Below, in pieces: positions 26,703 through 35,090 of a DNA stretch of 64,000 bases. The DNA lies in NCBI GenBank assembly GCA_964618455.1, contig CAZUAQ010000021.1, positions 24,961 through 88,960 on the forward strand, read 5' to 3'. Source of the DNA: CAZUAQ01 sp964618455. Its GTDB lineage: Bacteria; Planctomycetota; Phycisphaerae; UBA1845; PWPN01. The number at the start of each line of letters is the position of its first letter. The stretch's first letter is position 1. The position numbers and the translations under genes were made by a program. The notes beneath the pieces are model-generated. The model was not told the DNA's origin, made no database searches, and saw only the letters and a program-made list of their open reading frames with translations.

Positions 26703-27087
26703 TTTCTTTCACTCCAAGGATGGGCGTCAGTACGTCCCGTAACTGTTCGGGTTGAAAAGGTTTGCGGATGTAACCGGCCACACCGTAATCTTCGAGCTCG
26801 GCGATGCGTTTCTTGCTGCCCTCGGTCGACACGATCACGATGGGGATCAGGCTGAGCGCATCGTCGGACTTCATGCGCTTGAGCAGCTGGATGCCGTTCA
26901 TCGTCGGCATGTTGATGTCCACCAGCATGACACCCACGGGATGGTCATCGAGTTGAGCGAGGGCCTCGATGCCGTTGCCGGCCTCGAAGATCTCCCCGTG
27001 GTCAATGCCTGCCATGGTCATGCTGCGCTTGACCATCTGGCGAATGACCGCCGAATCATCAACAATCAAGACGTCGTGGTTCATCAT
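26659..27087 (-). CDS. CheY-like response regulator
   Basis: 142 residues, a single receiver domain. The acidic pocket is D10/D11, the phospho-acceptor D57 (LVDINMPTMNG), the switch Thr/Ser in VSTEG (S87/T88) and the lysine K109 (RKPF). The C-terminal ~15 residues are an acidic tail (ADDESDGDFF). It overlaps the HDOD gene by four bases (ATGA), and GGAGG lies just before the paired ATG ATG start; the second ATG (27084) has the better spacing. As no flagellar genes are seen, its output target is unknown. Confidence 0.92.
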   Translation of the reverse strand: MMNHDVLIVDDSAVIRQMVKRSMTMAGIDHGEIFEAGNGIEALAQLDDHPVGVMLVDINMPTMNGIQLLKRMKSDDALSLIPIVIVSTEGSKKRIAELEDYGVAGYIRKPFQPEQLRDVLTPILGVKENATAADDESDGDFF

Positions 27088-27974
27088 GCTCCTCCGCCCG
27101 TGGGGGCAGGTTCGGATGCATCGTCCTGTGCGACACCGTATGCGTTTTCCACGGTGACCAATTCTTTCATGACTTTGGCCCCTACGGTTTCGAGATCCTG
27201 CTCATGAAGGTCGTGGCGCTCCATGACTTCGGCATGGGCCCGGTGAAAGAGGGCGTCCTCGCCGAGACCGATACCCATCAGGAGGCAGACGCTGTTACCG
27301 AGATAGACGCTGTCCACGAGAGGATCCGGGGCATCCAACTCCAGGGGGGAGTGGTGATATCGGATGCACGTCACAATGGGTTGCGGCAGGTTCCAGCGGT
27401 CCGCCAGCCTTTCTCCGATATCGGCATGAGAGAAGCCGAGGACGAAGCGTTCGGCCTCTTCAAAGCCCAACTTCTCATCGGACACCTTCTTGACAATCGC
27501 TTCGAACTCCTCACCGACATACTTGTCCAGGACCAGCTTGCCGATATCGTGCAGCAGCCCCCCGGTGAAGGCGAGGCTCAGCCTTTCGAGCCCGATTTTC
27601 TCCCCGAAGAAGGAGGAGGCGATCGCCACGGCCACGGAATGACGCCACAAGGCACCGGCATGCATGCCGTAGCCCTGGTGCGCATGGTTCAGCAGAGAGG
27701 AGGTGTTGATGGTCAATACCAGTTGCATCACCTTGGTCGTGCCGAGAATGCGAATCGCATCCTCCAATGAACTGATCGATCGCGACAGGCCGAAGTAAGC
27801 CGAATTGCACATCCGGAGCATCTGTGTGGTCAGGGCCTGGTCGTACTGAATGACCTGGACGATCTCCCTGACCGAACTCGACGGGTTGTTCAGCACGTTG
27901 ATGAGTTCGACCACGGCGCCAGGCAGCGGGGGAATCTCTTCGACCTTGTTCAGAATCTCACTGGAGGTGATCAT
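27084..27974 (-). CDS. HDOD-domain signalling protein
   Basis: 296 residues, an HDOD (HD-related output) domain from about residue 8 to 210: IPPLPGAVVELINVLNNPSS, QMLRMCNSAYFGL, ISSLEDAIRILG, and the HD-type helix GGLLHDIGKLVLDKY, then FSHADIGERLADRW. HDOD proteins are often coupled to two-component and chemosensory systems, and the role is regulatory, not catalytic, in the known cases. ATGA overlaps of four bases with cheD upstream and the cheY gene downstream show tight coupling. The Pro/Gly-rich tail overlaps the next start. Confidence 0.9.
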   Translation of the reverse strand: MITSSEILNKVEEIPPLPGAVVELINVLNNPSSSVREIVQVIQYDQALTTQMLRMCNSAYFGLSRSISSLEDAIRILGTTKVMQLVLTINTSSLLNHAHQGYGMHAGALWRHSVAVAIASSFFGEKIGLERLSLAFTGGLLHDIGKLVLDKYVGEEFEAIVKKVSDEKLGFEEAERFVLGFSHADIGERLADRWNLPQPIVTCIRYHHSPLELDAPDPLVDSVYLGNSVCLLMGIGLGEDALFHRAHAEVMERHDLHEQDLETVGAKVMKELVTVENAYGVAQDDASEPAPTGGGA

Positions 27975-28447
27975 AAGTCGATCTCCTCTCCTTTGATGCG
28001 AAGAGTCACTTGTCCCGTATCCACCCGGAGCCGCATGGTACGACTGTACGAACCCCCCACATGCTCGGAATCAATGAGAATCGAGTTCTTCCAGAAGATC
28101 TTTCGCAGGATCACGTAATTGCGTTTGCCGATGTTGAACGTTCCCTTGTCGTCCAACAGCGACGATCCGCCCGCCACCTTGACGATCAGCCGCTGCTTGA
28201 CCGCCCCGAGCTTGTACGCGGCCTTGAACAGTGCCGGGAGCCCCGTATCCGCGAACATCGCCCCGTTGTTCTTCGCTTTCTCCGGAGAGACGGAGGATTC
28301 GGGCAGCATGTAATGAAGCATGCCCGCCACGTGCGCCTCGGGATCCCAGATCGCTACGCCGATGCAGCTGCCCAGCGAATAGGTGACCAACAAGTCCTCG
28401 GGCTTGTTGGTAACCTTGAAATCCGCAATATCAACGACAACGTCCAT
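27971..28447 (-). CDS. cheD: chemoreceptor glutamine deamidase CheD
   Basis: 158 residues. The catalytic triad of CheD is visible: T22 (VTYSLGSC), C28 (GSCIGVAIWDP) and H45 (GMLHYMLP). It deamidates receptor glutamines to glutamates and, in systems with CheC/CheX phosphatases, cooperates with them, which fits the cheX-like gene in this operon. It overlaps the HDOD gene by four bases. About 130 bases separate it from cheW. Confidence 0.94.
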   Translation of the reverse strand: MDVVVDIADFKVTNKPEDLLVTYSLGSCIGVAIWDPEAHVAGMLHYMLPESSVSPEKAKNNGAMFADTGLPALFKAAYKLGAVKQRLIVKVAGGSSLLDDKGTFNIGKRNYVILRKIFWKNSILIDSEHVGGSYSRTMRLRVDTGQVTLRIKGEEIDL

Positions 28448-28578
28448 GCGACGAAACGCCTCATCATCTCTGAAGCAAAGCCAGTTTCATGCCTGCCGCG
28501 TCCGCCCGTGCGGACGATTCACATGAGCTCATGCTCACATTGTCGGGTCAATGTCGGACGACCGAAGATCCAGGGATC

Positions 28579-29091
28579 TCAGTCGTCCGCAATGCTCTGG
28601 ACGCGCACAAGCTCTTCGGCGGTCAGTACCTTGTTGATGTCGAGCAGGATCTTCACCTCTTCGCCGACCTTGCCCATGCCGAGGATGAAGCTGGTGTCGA
28701 TGGAGCCTCCCAGGGACGGAGCGGGCTCGATGTTGGCGTCCGGAATGTCGTGGACCTCCTGCACGGTGTCGACGATGATGCCCATCGGCATGCCGATATC
28801 GACAACGATGATGCAGGTCTGATCGTTGTATTCGGCGCGCGGAAGCCCGAATTTCGTTCGAAGGTCGATCACCGGGATCACCTTGCCACGCAGGTTGATG
28901 ACGCCTTCCACGAAGCCCGGTGTCTGGGGCACCTTGGTGATGTCCATGATGCCGATGATTTCACGGACTTTCAGGATTTCGATGCCGTACTCTTCCCCGT
29001 TCAGCAGGAAGGTCAGGTACTTGCCGCCCAGCGCTTTGAGCTGAGCAGAATCCTTTTCCGCAACGACTGCATTGTCCAAGACCGTATCCAT
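28579..29091 (-). CDS. cheW: chemotaxis coupling protein CheW
   Basis: 170 residues, a single CheW (SH3-like) domain linking receptors to CheA. Motifs: GGKYLTFLLNGEEYGIEILKV, GFVEGVINLRGKVIPVIDLR and ILDINKVLTAEEL. GAGGAG lies upstream of a cluster of three ATGs; the third (29091, MDTVLDNAV) has the best spacing, and the first two would add five residues. It starts 11 bases after the cheA stop. Confidence 0.95.
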   Translation of the reverse strand: MDTVLDNAVVAEKDSAQLKALGGKYLTFLLNGEEYGIEILKVREIIGIMDITKVPQTPGFVEGVINLRGKVIPVIDLRTKFGLPRAEYNDQTCIIVVDIGMPMGIIVDTVQEVHDIPDANIEPAPSLGGSIDTSFILGMGKVGEEVKILLDINKVLTAEELVRVQSIADD

Positions 29092-29102
29092 ATTCATTCT
29101 CC

Positions 29103-31565
29103 TCAAGGGGTCAACACACCGTCCGGTGATTGCTCATGTTCCTCGTATGCTTCGTCGTCCTCCGACGGATCGCCGACGTCCTCCGATTCCGCGTCGTCAG
29201 GCGCGGTGGACGTCGTGTTCGCCTTGTTCTCGTCCAGGAGTAGATCACCATTTCTGTCCCGGCGGTGCAGTTCCAGGACGCCCCCGATCTCGAGAATCAG
29301 TCCGATGCGCCCGTCGCCGAGCACGGCCGCGCCACTGATTCCCTTCAATTTCTTGAACCGTTCGCCCAGCGACTTGATCACGACCTGTTGCTGACCGAGA
29401 AGGTCCTCGATCACGAGGCCGACGGATTCACCTTCGAACTGCGTAATCACGACCATGGCTTTACGTGGATCCACGTGTCCGGTCAGGCCGAAGATACGTC
29501 CAAGCTGAATCAGGGGAATCAGCCGCTCCCGAACCTTCAGCACCTCACCCTTGTTCTGGACGCGTGTAATCTGCTCGTGCGTCGGGCGGAGCGACTGCTC
29601 GATCGTGATCGTGGGGATGATGAACCGGTCAGATCCGACACGGACGATCATGCCGTCGATGATGGCCAGGGTCAGCGGCAGGCGAATCATGAACTTCGAG
29701 CCTTTGCCGAGTTCCGATGCGATCTCCACGCGTCCACGCAGCTGTTCGATATTGCGCTTCACCACGTCCATGCCGACGCCGCGGCCCGAAATGTCCGTGA
29801 CCTGCTTGGCGGTCGAGAACCCCGGCGCGAATACCAGCTGGAAGATCTGCTGCTCGCTCAGTTCCTCGTCCGGCTGAACGATGCCGCGCTCGATACCTTT
29901 CTTGAGAAGCACGTCCGGATCCAGTCCGCGCCCGTCATCGGTGATCTCGATGACGATGTTGCCTCCCTGATGAGACGCGCCGAGATGCACGTTGCCTTCC
30001 GGACTCTTCCCCTTGGCGAGGCGTTCGTCCGCCGGCTCCACGCCGTGGTCGACCGCGTTGCGGACCATGTGAACGAGAGGATCACCGATCTGTTGAATCA
30101 CCGTCTTGTCCAACTCGGTGTCTTCGCCCGAAATCGTCAGATTGACCTGTTTGTTCGCCTTGCGCGAGACGTCCCGGACCAGGCGGGCCATCTTCTGGAA
30201 GGTCGACGCGATGGGGACCATGCGCATCGACATCGCGATTTCCTGAACATCGCGCACGATCTTGGTGACCTGGCTGACGTCCTTGTTCAGCTTGGGGTCA
30301 TCGATCTCCTGGGTGAAGGCGTTGACCAGGGTCTGGGCGATCACCAGCTCGCCCACCATGTCCACCAGGGAATCGAGTTTGCCTGTTTCAATGCGAATGG
30401 ACTGGTCGCCGATTGTCTTGGCGGAACTTCCCGAATCCGTGGCCGGTGCCTCGGCGGAGGACGTGGGCGCGGGAGGAACGGGAGCGGATGTCGCCACCGG
30501 GGAAGCGGCCTCCGATGCCGGCTGTTCGGCTTGAGTCTCCTCAGATGGTGGTGACGTGACAGCCCCCTCTTCTGCGGACGTGAGTGTGGGAACACCGCCT
30601 TCATCGGGCTTGATGCGGCCCGCCACGATCGCCCGCAAGTGATCGATCATCTCTGCCACCGGGGGCTGGGGCACGGGATCGGCATGCGGGGCCGAGACCC
30701 ACTCCCCGACGCGAGCGAGCTGATCCTTGAGGATGTCCACCACCTGGAAGACCACGTCGGTGATCCCATCCGTCACCGGTCGCTTGCCTTTACGGCACTG
30801 GTCGAGCAGTGTTTCCGCCTCGTGCGTCAGACAGTTGATGTCGCGGAGATTCAAGAAACCCGCCATGCCCTTGATCGTATGGAACGGTCGGAAGAGATCG
30901 TCGATCTGCTTGGTATCCTCGGCGTTTTCTTCCACGCCGAGCAAGGCTGTTTCGATGTTCTGGAGGTGCTCGTACGCTTCCTCCACGAATCCCTTGACGA
31001 AATCGAGCTCACTCTCATTGATGATCAGCGGCTCGGGTTCATACGGAGGCTCGGAAGCGTCTTCGTCTTCCGATTGATCCGGGCTCTCCGACACCGCTTC
31101 CGACGGAGCACTCACGACGGTATCCGGTTCGCCCGGTTCCGACAGTTCGGGGGCGGGCGCGTCGGCGATGGAGGCTTCTTCCTCCGGTGCGTCGTCAAAC
31201 ACTTTGGCCAGTTGTTCACCGGCGTCGAGATCCTCAAGAGGCGTGTCGATCACCTTCTCCGAAGTGTCGGAAGTCGTTCCCGATCCCACCGAATCGGTCA
31301 GACTGCGCACGGTTCCCGCGATCTCTTCGAAGGCCTTGAGCGCGTCCTCGGCTTCTCCCAGGATCAGCGATTCCAGGTGCTCGGCCAGGGATGCAACATC
31401 TGCTTTCGTCTCCTGGCCCGGATCAAGATCGGCCAGTGACTGGCACCATCCATGCATCTTTGCCAAGGCACGGAGATCCTCGTGATCGATCTTGTCGACC
31501 GTGTTCTGCAACTGGGTTACGAGTGTTGAAACGTCAGTGGTTTGTTCCTGGCTTGAGTTGGCCAT
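29103..31565 (-). CDS. cheA: chemotaxis histidine kinase CheA with a long N-terminal extension
   Basis: 820 residues. The Hpt domain begins only near residue 185, with phospho-accepting H229 (PFHTIKGMAG). A Pro/Ala/Ser-rich linker runs ~320-385, then the dimerisation helices, then the HATPase domain with the N box N503 (HMVRNAVDHG), G1 DDGRG (543-547) and G2 GRGVGMD (594-600). A C-terminal CheW-like domain begins at ~632. Most CheA proteins begin with Hpt; the first ~185 residues here form an alpha-helical part and a very acidic stretch (110-180) of unknown role. No separate P2 CheY-binding domain is obvious. First gene of the operon. Confidence 0.95.
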   Translation of the reverse strand: MANSSQEQTTDVSTLVTQLQNTVDKIDHEDLRALAKMHGWCQSLADLDPGQETKADVASLAEHLESLILGEAEDALKAFEEIAGTVRSLTDSVGSGTTSDTSEKVIDTPLEDLDAGEQLAKVFDDAPEEEASIADAPAPELSEPGEPDTVVSAPSEAVSESPDQSEDEDASEPPYEPEPLIINESELDFVKGFVEEAYEHLQNIETALLGVEENAEDTKQIDDLFRPFHTIKGMAGFLNLRDINCLTHEAETLLDQCRKGKRPVTDGITDVVFQVVDILKDQLARVGEWVSAPHADPVPQPPVAEMIDHLRAIVAGRIKPDEGGVPTLTSAEEGAVTSPPSEETQAEQPASEAASPVATSAPVPPAPTSSAEAPATDSGSSAKTIGDQSIRIETGKLDSLVDMVGELVIAQTLVNAFTQEIDDPKLNKDVSQVTKIVRDVQEIAMSMRMVPIASTFQKMARLVRDVSRKANKQVNLTISGEDTELDKTVIQQIGDPLVHMVRNAVDHGVEPADERLAKGKSPEGNVHLGASHQGGNIVIEITDDGRGLDPDVLLKKGIERGIVQPDEELSEQQIFQLVFAPGFSTAKQVTDISGRGVGMDVVKRNIEQLRGRVEIASELGKGSKFMIRLPLTLAIIDGMIVRVGSDRFIIPTITIEQSLRPTHEQITRVQNKGEVLKVRERLIPLIQLGRIFGLTGHVDPRKAMVVITQFEGESVGLVIEDLLGQQQVVIKSLGERFKKLKGISGAAVLGDGRIGLILEIGGVLELHRRDRNGDLLLDENKANTTSTAPDDAESEDVGDPSEDDEAYEEHEQSPDGVLTP

Positions 31566-31894
31566 ATTGGTTTCTCACTCGATGCGTGACGCGATCTCAA
31601 TTCAATCTGGTCTACCGTTCCCCCCGCGGGCCGTGCGATCGCAAGCGCATTATCGGTCTCATGGCCCCTAAGGGCCGCCACGGGATGCTGACTACTTCGG
31701 ACGAACGCCAACCCGGGTTGACAACTCTTCGCGCAGTCGATGACATGGAATGTGCGAAAAGAGATGGAAGCTCCCATAACGTGTCCAATTGCAGGAAGAC
31801 GCCCTATGTTTCGGCATCCACAACGCTTAGCGATCGCTTCTTCGCCATCGCAGACTACAACGAATCGCAAGATGGAAAGCCTGGTGCGCACGCC
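31566..31894. other. divergent intergenic region, cheA versus M48 protease gene
   Basis: About 330 bases that should hold the promoter of the leftward che operon and of the rightward protease gene. I see no clear -35/-10 pair and no convincing gene; a rightward frame is open through the region but has no start signal. Confidence 0.4.
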
Positions 31895-32647
31895 ATGAGC
31901 AAGGGCGGTTGGGTTTTTCGAATCGGCAGGATGGCGGGCACGGCGCTGCGCAAGGGCAAGTGGGCCTGGGCGTCGGCCACGGGGGATGAGCAGGATGCGA
32001 TCCGCGCGGAAGAAGAACTGGGACGCGACCTGGCGATGACGCTTCTGGAAGAGGTTCCGCAGGATGCGGATCGGGCGGGCCAGGAACGGGTGGCCGAGTG
32101 GGGGGATCATCTGGTTTCGCGGCTGCGTCGCTCGAACCGGCGCTTTACCTTTCGCGTCGTCACCACCGATGAGATCAACGCGTTCGCGCTGCCCGGAGGG
32201 TTCATCTTCGTCACGCGAAAGTTACTGGACCTGTGCGGGTGGGATCGCGACGAAGCCGGGTTTGTCCTCGCGCATGAAATGGCTCACGTGATCAAAGGGC
32301 ACGCCTTCGAGCGAACCATGACCGACCTGGCACTCAACTCGGTCGGTCGCGTGTTGCCGCAGGGGCGCTTGCTGCGATCCAAGGTGATTCAGGTCGCCAC
32401 GACCTTTGCGGGCAAGGCTTATTCCCGGAACCAGGAATTCGAGGCGGACCTCTACGGTCTGAAGCTGATGCGCAGCGGTGGACTGGATCTGCAGGGTGCT
32501 GAACGCCTGCTTCAACGTTTGGCGGACGCGTCCGATCCGGACGACGAGCAGAACCCCCTGGTCGCCTACCTGTCCACGCATCCGCCGGCCCGGGATCGCA
32601 TCGCCGCGCTTCGTCGGCAAATCGTGACCTGGCGGAAGGGGCGCTGA
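31895..32647 (+). CDS. M48-family zinc metallopeptidase
   Basis: 250 residues. The zinc motif is H127-E128-x2-H131 (VLAHEMAHVIKGH), with the third ligand E181 in SRNQEFEADLYGL, as in M48 peptidases (BepA/LoiP/Oma1 type). There is no clear signal peptide, though the short stretch before the protease domain is basic. Family members act in envelope protein quality control. The start at ATG 31895 is the first methionine close to the domain; the frame is open much further upstream, across the cheA start. Confidence 0.85.
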   Translation: MSKGGWVFRIGRMAGTALRKGKWAWASATGDEQDAIRAEEELGRDLAMTLLEEVPQDADRAGQERVAEWGDHLVSRLRRSNRRFTFRVVTTDEINAFALPGGFIFVTRKLLDLCGWDRDEAGFVLAHEMAHVIKGHAFERTMTDLALNSVGRVLPQGRLLRSKVIQVATTFAGKAYSRNQEFEADLYGLKLMRSGGLDLQGAERLLQRLADASDPDDEQNPLVAYLSTHPPARDRIAALRRQIVTWRKGR

Positions 32648-32742
32648 ACCTGCGCGATTCATCCCGTCCCCCGTGTTCACGTCTCCACACCGTCACTCCG
32701 GGAAACCGGCCGATCCGGCACATCAGAATAACCGATCGCCGT

Positions 32743-32788
32743 TTGACTTGGTGTCATTCGTACACTATACTAAGTGTGTAATGTACAC
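32743..32788 (+). promoter_or_regulatory. sigma70-type promoter with overlapping inverted half-sites (putative NrtR-like operator)
   Basis: TTGACT (32743-32748), a 17-base spacer, then TATACT (32766-32771): a near-consensus promoter. Half-sites TACAC (32761-32765), GTGTA (32776-32780) and TACAC (32784-32788) surround the -10 box and start point; GTGTA-ATG-TACAC is a perfect inverted repeat. This position suits a repressor. Autoregulation by the Nudix-type protein encoded just downstream is inference. Confidence 0.7.
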
Positions 32789-32802
32789 CTAGGAGAGTGG
32801 CG

Positions 32803-33492
32803 ATGCCTTACACCTATGACTATCCCCGCCCGGCGTTGACTGTCGATTGCGTCGTGTTCGGGCTGGATGACGAGGATCTGAAGGTGCTGCTCATTCAACG
32901 GGACATCGAGCCCTTCGCCGGGAGATGGGCCTTGCCGGGCGGTTTCGTGCACATGGACGAGACGCTGGAGGACGGAGCCCGGCGGGAATTGCAGGAGGAG
33001 ACCGGGCTGGCGAACGTCTATCTCGAGCAGTTGTACACGCAGGGGGCAGTGGATCGCGACCCGCGCGGGCGGGTGGTCAGCGTGGCGTACTACGCCCTGG
33101 TGAACCTCCGGGATCATCGCGTGCAGGCGGACACCGATGCCCGCAACGCCGCCTGGTTCGCCGTGGGAGAGACGCCGTCGCTGGCGTTCGATCACGAGGA
33201 GATCTTGGACCGGGCGTACGAGCGGCTGCGCGGGAAGGTGCGCTATCAACCCATCGGATTCGAACTGTTGCCCGCCAAGTTCACGCTGCGGCAACTGCAG
33301 CGGCTCTACGAAACGGTGCTCGGGCGCGAGCTCGACAAGCGCAACTTCCGCAAGAAGATCCTGGGCATGGACATTCTCGTGGAGCTTGACGAGATCGAGA
33401 AGGACGTTGCCCATCGGGCGGCGCGGCTCTACCGCTTCGACCGGAAGCGTTATCAACGGCTGACGAAACAGGGGTTCAACTTCGAGATCTGA
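32803..33492 (+). CDS. Nudix-domain protein with C-terminal winged helix (NrtR-like)
   Basis: 229 residues. The Nudix box is intact at 47-69 (GFVHMDETLEDGARRELQEE, then TGL), so hydrolase activity on an ADP-ribose-like compound is possible. The C-terminal ~80 residues (FELLPAKFTLRQLQRLYETV... FRKKILGMDILVEL) match the winged-helix part of NrtR regulators, which control NAD synthesis genes and sense ADP-ribose. AGGAG lies eight bases before the ATG; a GTG two codons earlier is less well placed. The nicotinamidase gene starts 15 bases downstream, supporting a role in NAD metabolism. Confidence 0.87.
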   Translation: MPYTYDYPRPALTVDCVVFGLDDEDLKVLLIQRDIEPFAGRWALPGGFVHMDETLEDGARRELQEETGLANVYLEQLYTQGAVDRDPRGRVVSVAYYALVNLRDHRVQADTDARNAAWFAVGETPSLAFDHEEILDRAYERLRGKVRYQPIGFELLPAKFTLRQLQRLYETVLGRELDKRNFRKKILGMDILVELDEIEKDVAHRAARLYRFDRKRYQRLTKQGFNFEI

Positions 33493-33506
33493 AAGCAGAG
33501 TGAACC

Positions 33507-34112
33507 ATGAACGCGCTACTTCTTATTGACATTCAGAATGACTTCCTGCCCGGGGGAGCGCTGGCGGTGCGGGAGGGGGAACAGGTGATTCCCGTGGCGA
33601 ACCGGTTGATGCCGCAATATGAGTTGGTCGTGGCGACGCGGGATCGGCACCCGGCGAACCATGTTTCCTTCGCCAGCCACCATGAGAATCGCAATGTGGG
33701 TGATGTGATCGAGTGGGACGGTGTGGAGCAGATGCTCTGGCCCGATCACTGCGTCGAAGACACGCGCGGCGCAGCGTTTCCGGAAGATCTGCATACCGAC
33801 GGGATCGATCATGTGATCGACAAGGGTACCGCCATCGACCGCGACAGCTACAGCGGGTTCTTCGACAACGGCCATCGACAGCAAACCGGACTGGGCGACT
33901 ATTTAAAGCAGCGCGGCGTGGACGAGGTGCACATCATGGGGCTGGCGACGGACGTGTGTGTGAAATGCACCGCCCTGGACGCGCGGCGTCTTGGCTTTTC
34001 GACGAAGCTCGTACGCGAGGGATGTCGTGGCGTGAATGCCAAGCCGGGCGATGTCGATCGGGCGTTGCAGGAGATGGAGTCCGCCGGCGTGGAGATTCTC
34101 GAGGAAAGGTGA
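33507..34112 (+). CDS. pncA: nicotinamidase (bifunctional nicotinamidase/pyrazinamidase)
   Basis: Hydrolyses nicotinamide to nicotinate and ammonia in NAD salvage. 201 residues, cysteine-hydrolase fold. The catalytic triad is D8 (LLIDIQNDF), K106 (VIDKGT) and C151 (GLATDVCVKCTA, with the preceding cis-peptide). The metal site is D46, H48 and H52 (ATRDRHPANHVSF). It lies between the NrtR-like gene and the PARG gene in what looks like one operon. Confidence 0.95.
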   Translation: MNALLLIDIQNDFLPGGALAVREGEQVIPVANRLMPQYELVVATRDRHPANHVSFASHHENRNVGDVIEWDGVEQMLWPDHCVEDTRGAAFPEDLHTDGIDHVIDKGTAIDRDSYSGFFDNGHRQQTGLGDYLKQRGVDEVHIMGLATDVCVKCTALDARRLGFSTKLVREGCRGVNAKPGDVDRALQEMESAGVEILEER

Positions 34113-34164
34113 GCGATCACCACCAGGACAACGAAAGAGACACGTGCAAAGCGGGATGGGACTC

Positions 34165-35007
34165 ATGAACAGAACAAATCGTGCCTGCCTGGCTCGAGAG
34201 ACATTGGCAATTGTCGAAAGCGGCGGATACAAAAACCGTACCGGCCATCGCATCGATCTCACGAGGGACATCGAAGACACGATTCAGAAGTCCGTGTTGT
34301 ACACGCCGGAGGAACTCGATCTGCTGCTTTCCCGGCATGAGGCCTCTGAAGCGCATGACACGCGGTTCGACGTCACGAACGAAACCACGCTCAGTGCCGC
34401 CCGCCGGCGTGTGCATGAGGAGGGACCCGATCGAGTGCTCTGCTTGAATTTCGCCTCGGCGAAGAACCCCGGTGGAGGATTCCTGGGCGGAAGTCAGGCA
34501 CAGGAAGAGAGCCTGGCGCGGTCGTCGGCCTTGCACGCCACGCTCACCGCGCAGCCTGAGTACTACGAGCGGAATCGTGCCTGCGGGACGGTGTTGTATA
34601 CGGATCACATGATTTTGAGTCCGGACGTGCCGGTCTTTCGCGACGACGACGGCGCACTGCTGGATGAACCGTACCGGGTCTCGTTCATCACGACCCCGGC
34701 GGTGAACGCGGGTGCGGTGCGCAAGAACGAGCCGGGGAACGTGGAGCGCATCGGTGCGGTCATGACCCACCGTATGGAGAAGCTGCTAGCCGTTGGCGAG
34801 TCGCGGGGGTATCGGCACCTGGTGCTCGGCGCGTGGGGATGCGGCGTGTTTCGCCATTCACCGCAAGACGTGGCCCGCATGTTTCGTCACCTGCTGACCG
34901 GGAGCGGGGAGTTCGCGGGGTGTTTCGAGACGATCACGTTCGCGGTGCTGGATCGTTCAGAGGAATGTGCGATCATTCGAGCATTCGAAACATGTTTTCA
35001 CGAGTAG
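34165..35007 (+). CDS. microbial-type poly(ADP-ribose) glycohydrolase (TIGR02452 family)
   Basis: 280 residues. The PARG catalytic signature GGG-x7-QEE is present as NPGGGFLGGSQAQEESLARSS (GGG 103-105, QEE 113-115), within a macrodomain fold (VLCLNFASAKNP; HLVLGAWGCGVFRHSP). Family enzymes release ADP-ribose from ADP-ribose polymers. Linkage to pncA and a Nudix-type regulator suggests that ADP-ribose turnover and NAD salvage are regulated together. The start is ATG 34165; ATG 34156 is nearly as good and adds three residues. Confidence 0.9.
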   Translation: MNRTNRACLARETLAIVESGGYKNRTGHRIDLTRDIEDTIQKSVLYTPEELDLLLSRHEASEAHDTRFDVTNETTLSAARRRVHEEGPDRVLCLNFASAKNPGGGFLGGSQAQEESLARSSALHATLTAQPEYYERNRACGTVLYTDHMILSPDVPVFRDDDGALLDEPYRVSFITTPAVNAGAVRKNEPGNVERIGAVMTHRMEKLLAVGESRGYRHLVLGAWGCGVFRHSPQDVARMFRHLLTGSGEFAGCFETITFAVLDRSEECAIIRAFETCFHE

Positions 35008-35090
35008 CGCAAAGAAGGCGGATACTTGAAGCGTCTGCACACGACAGCATTCCTGGTTGATGCGGAGGCTCATCGCAGCAAGGGCGTGTC

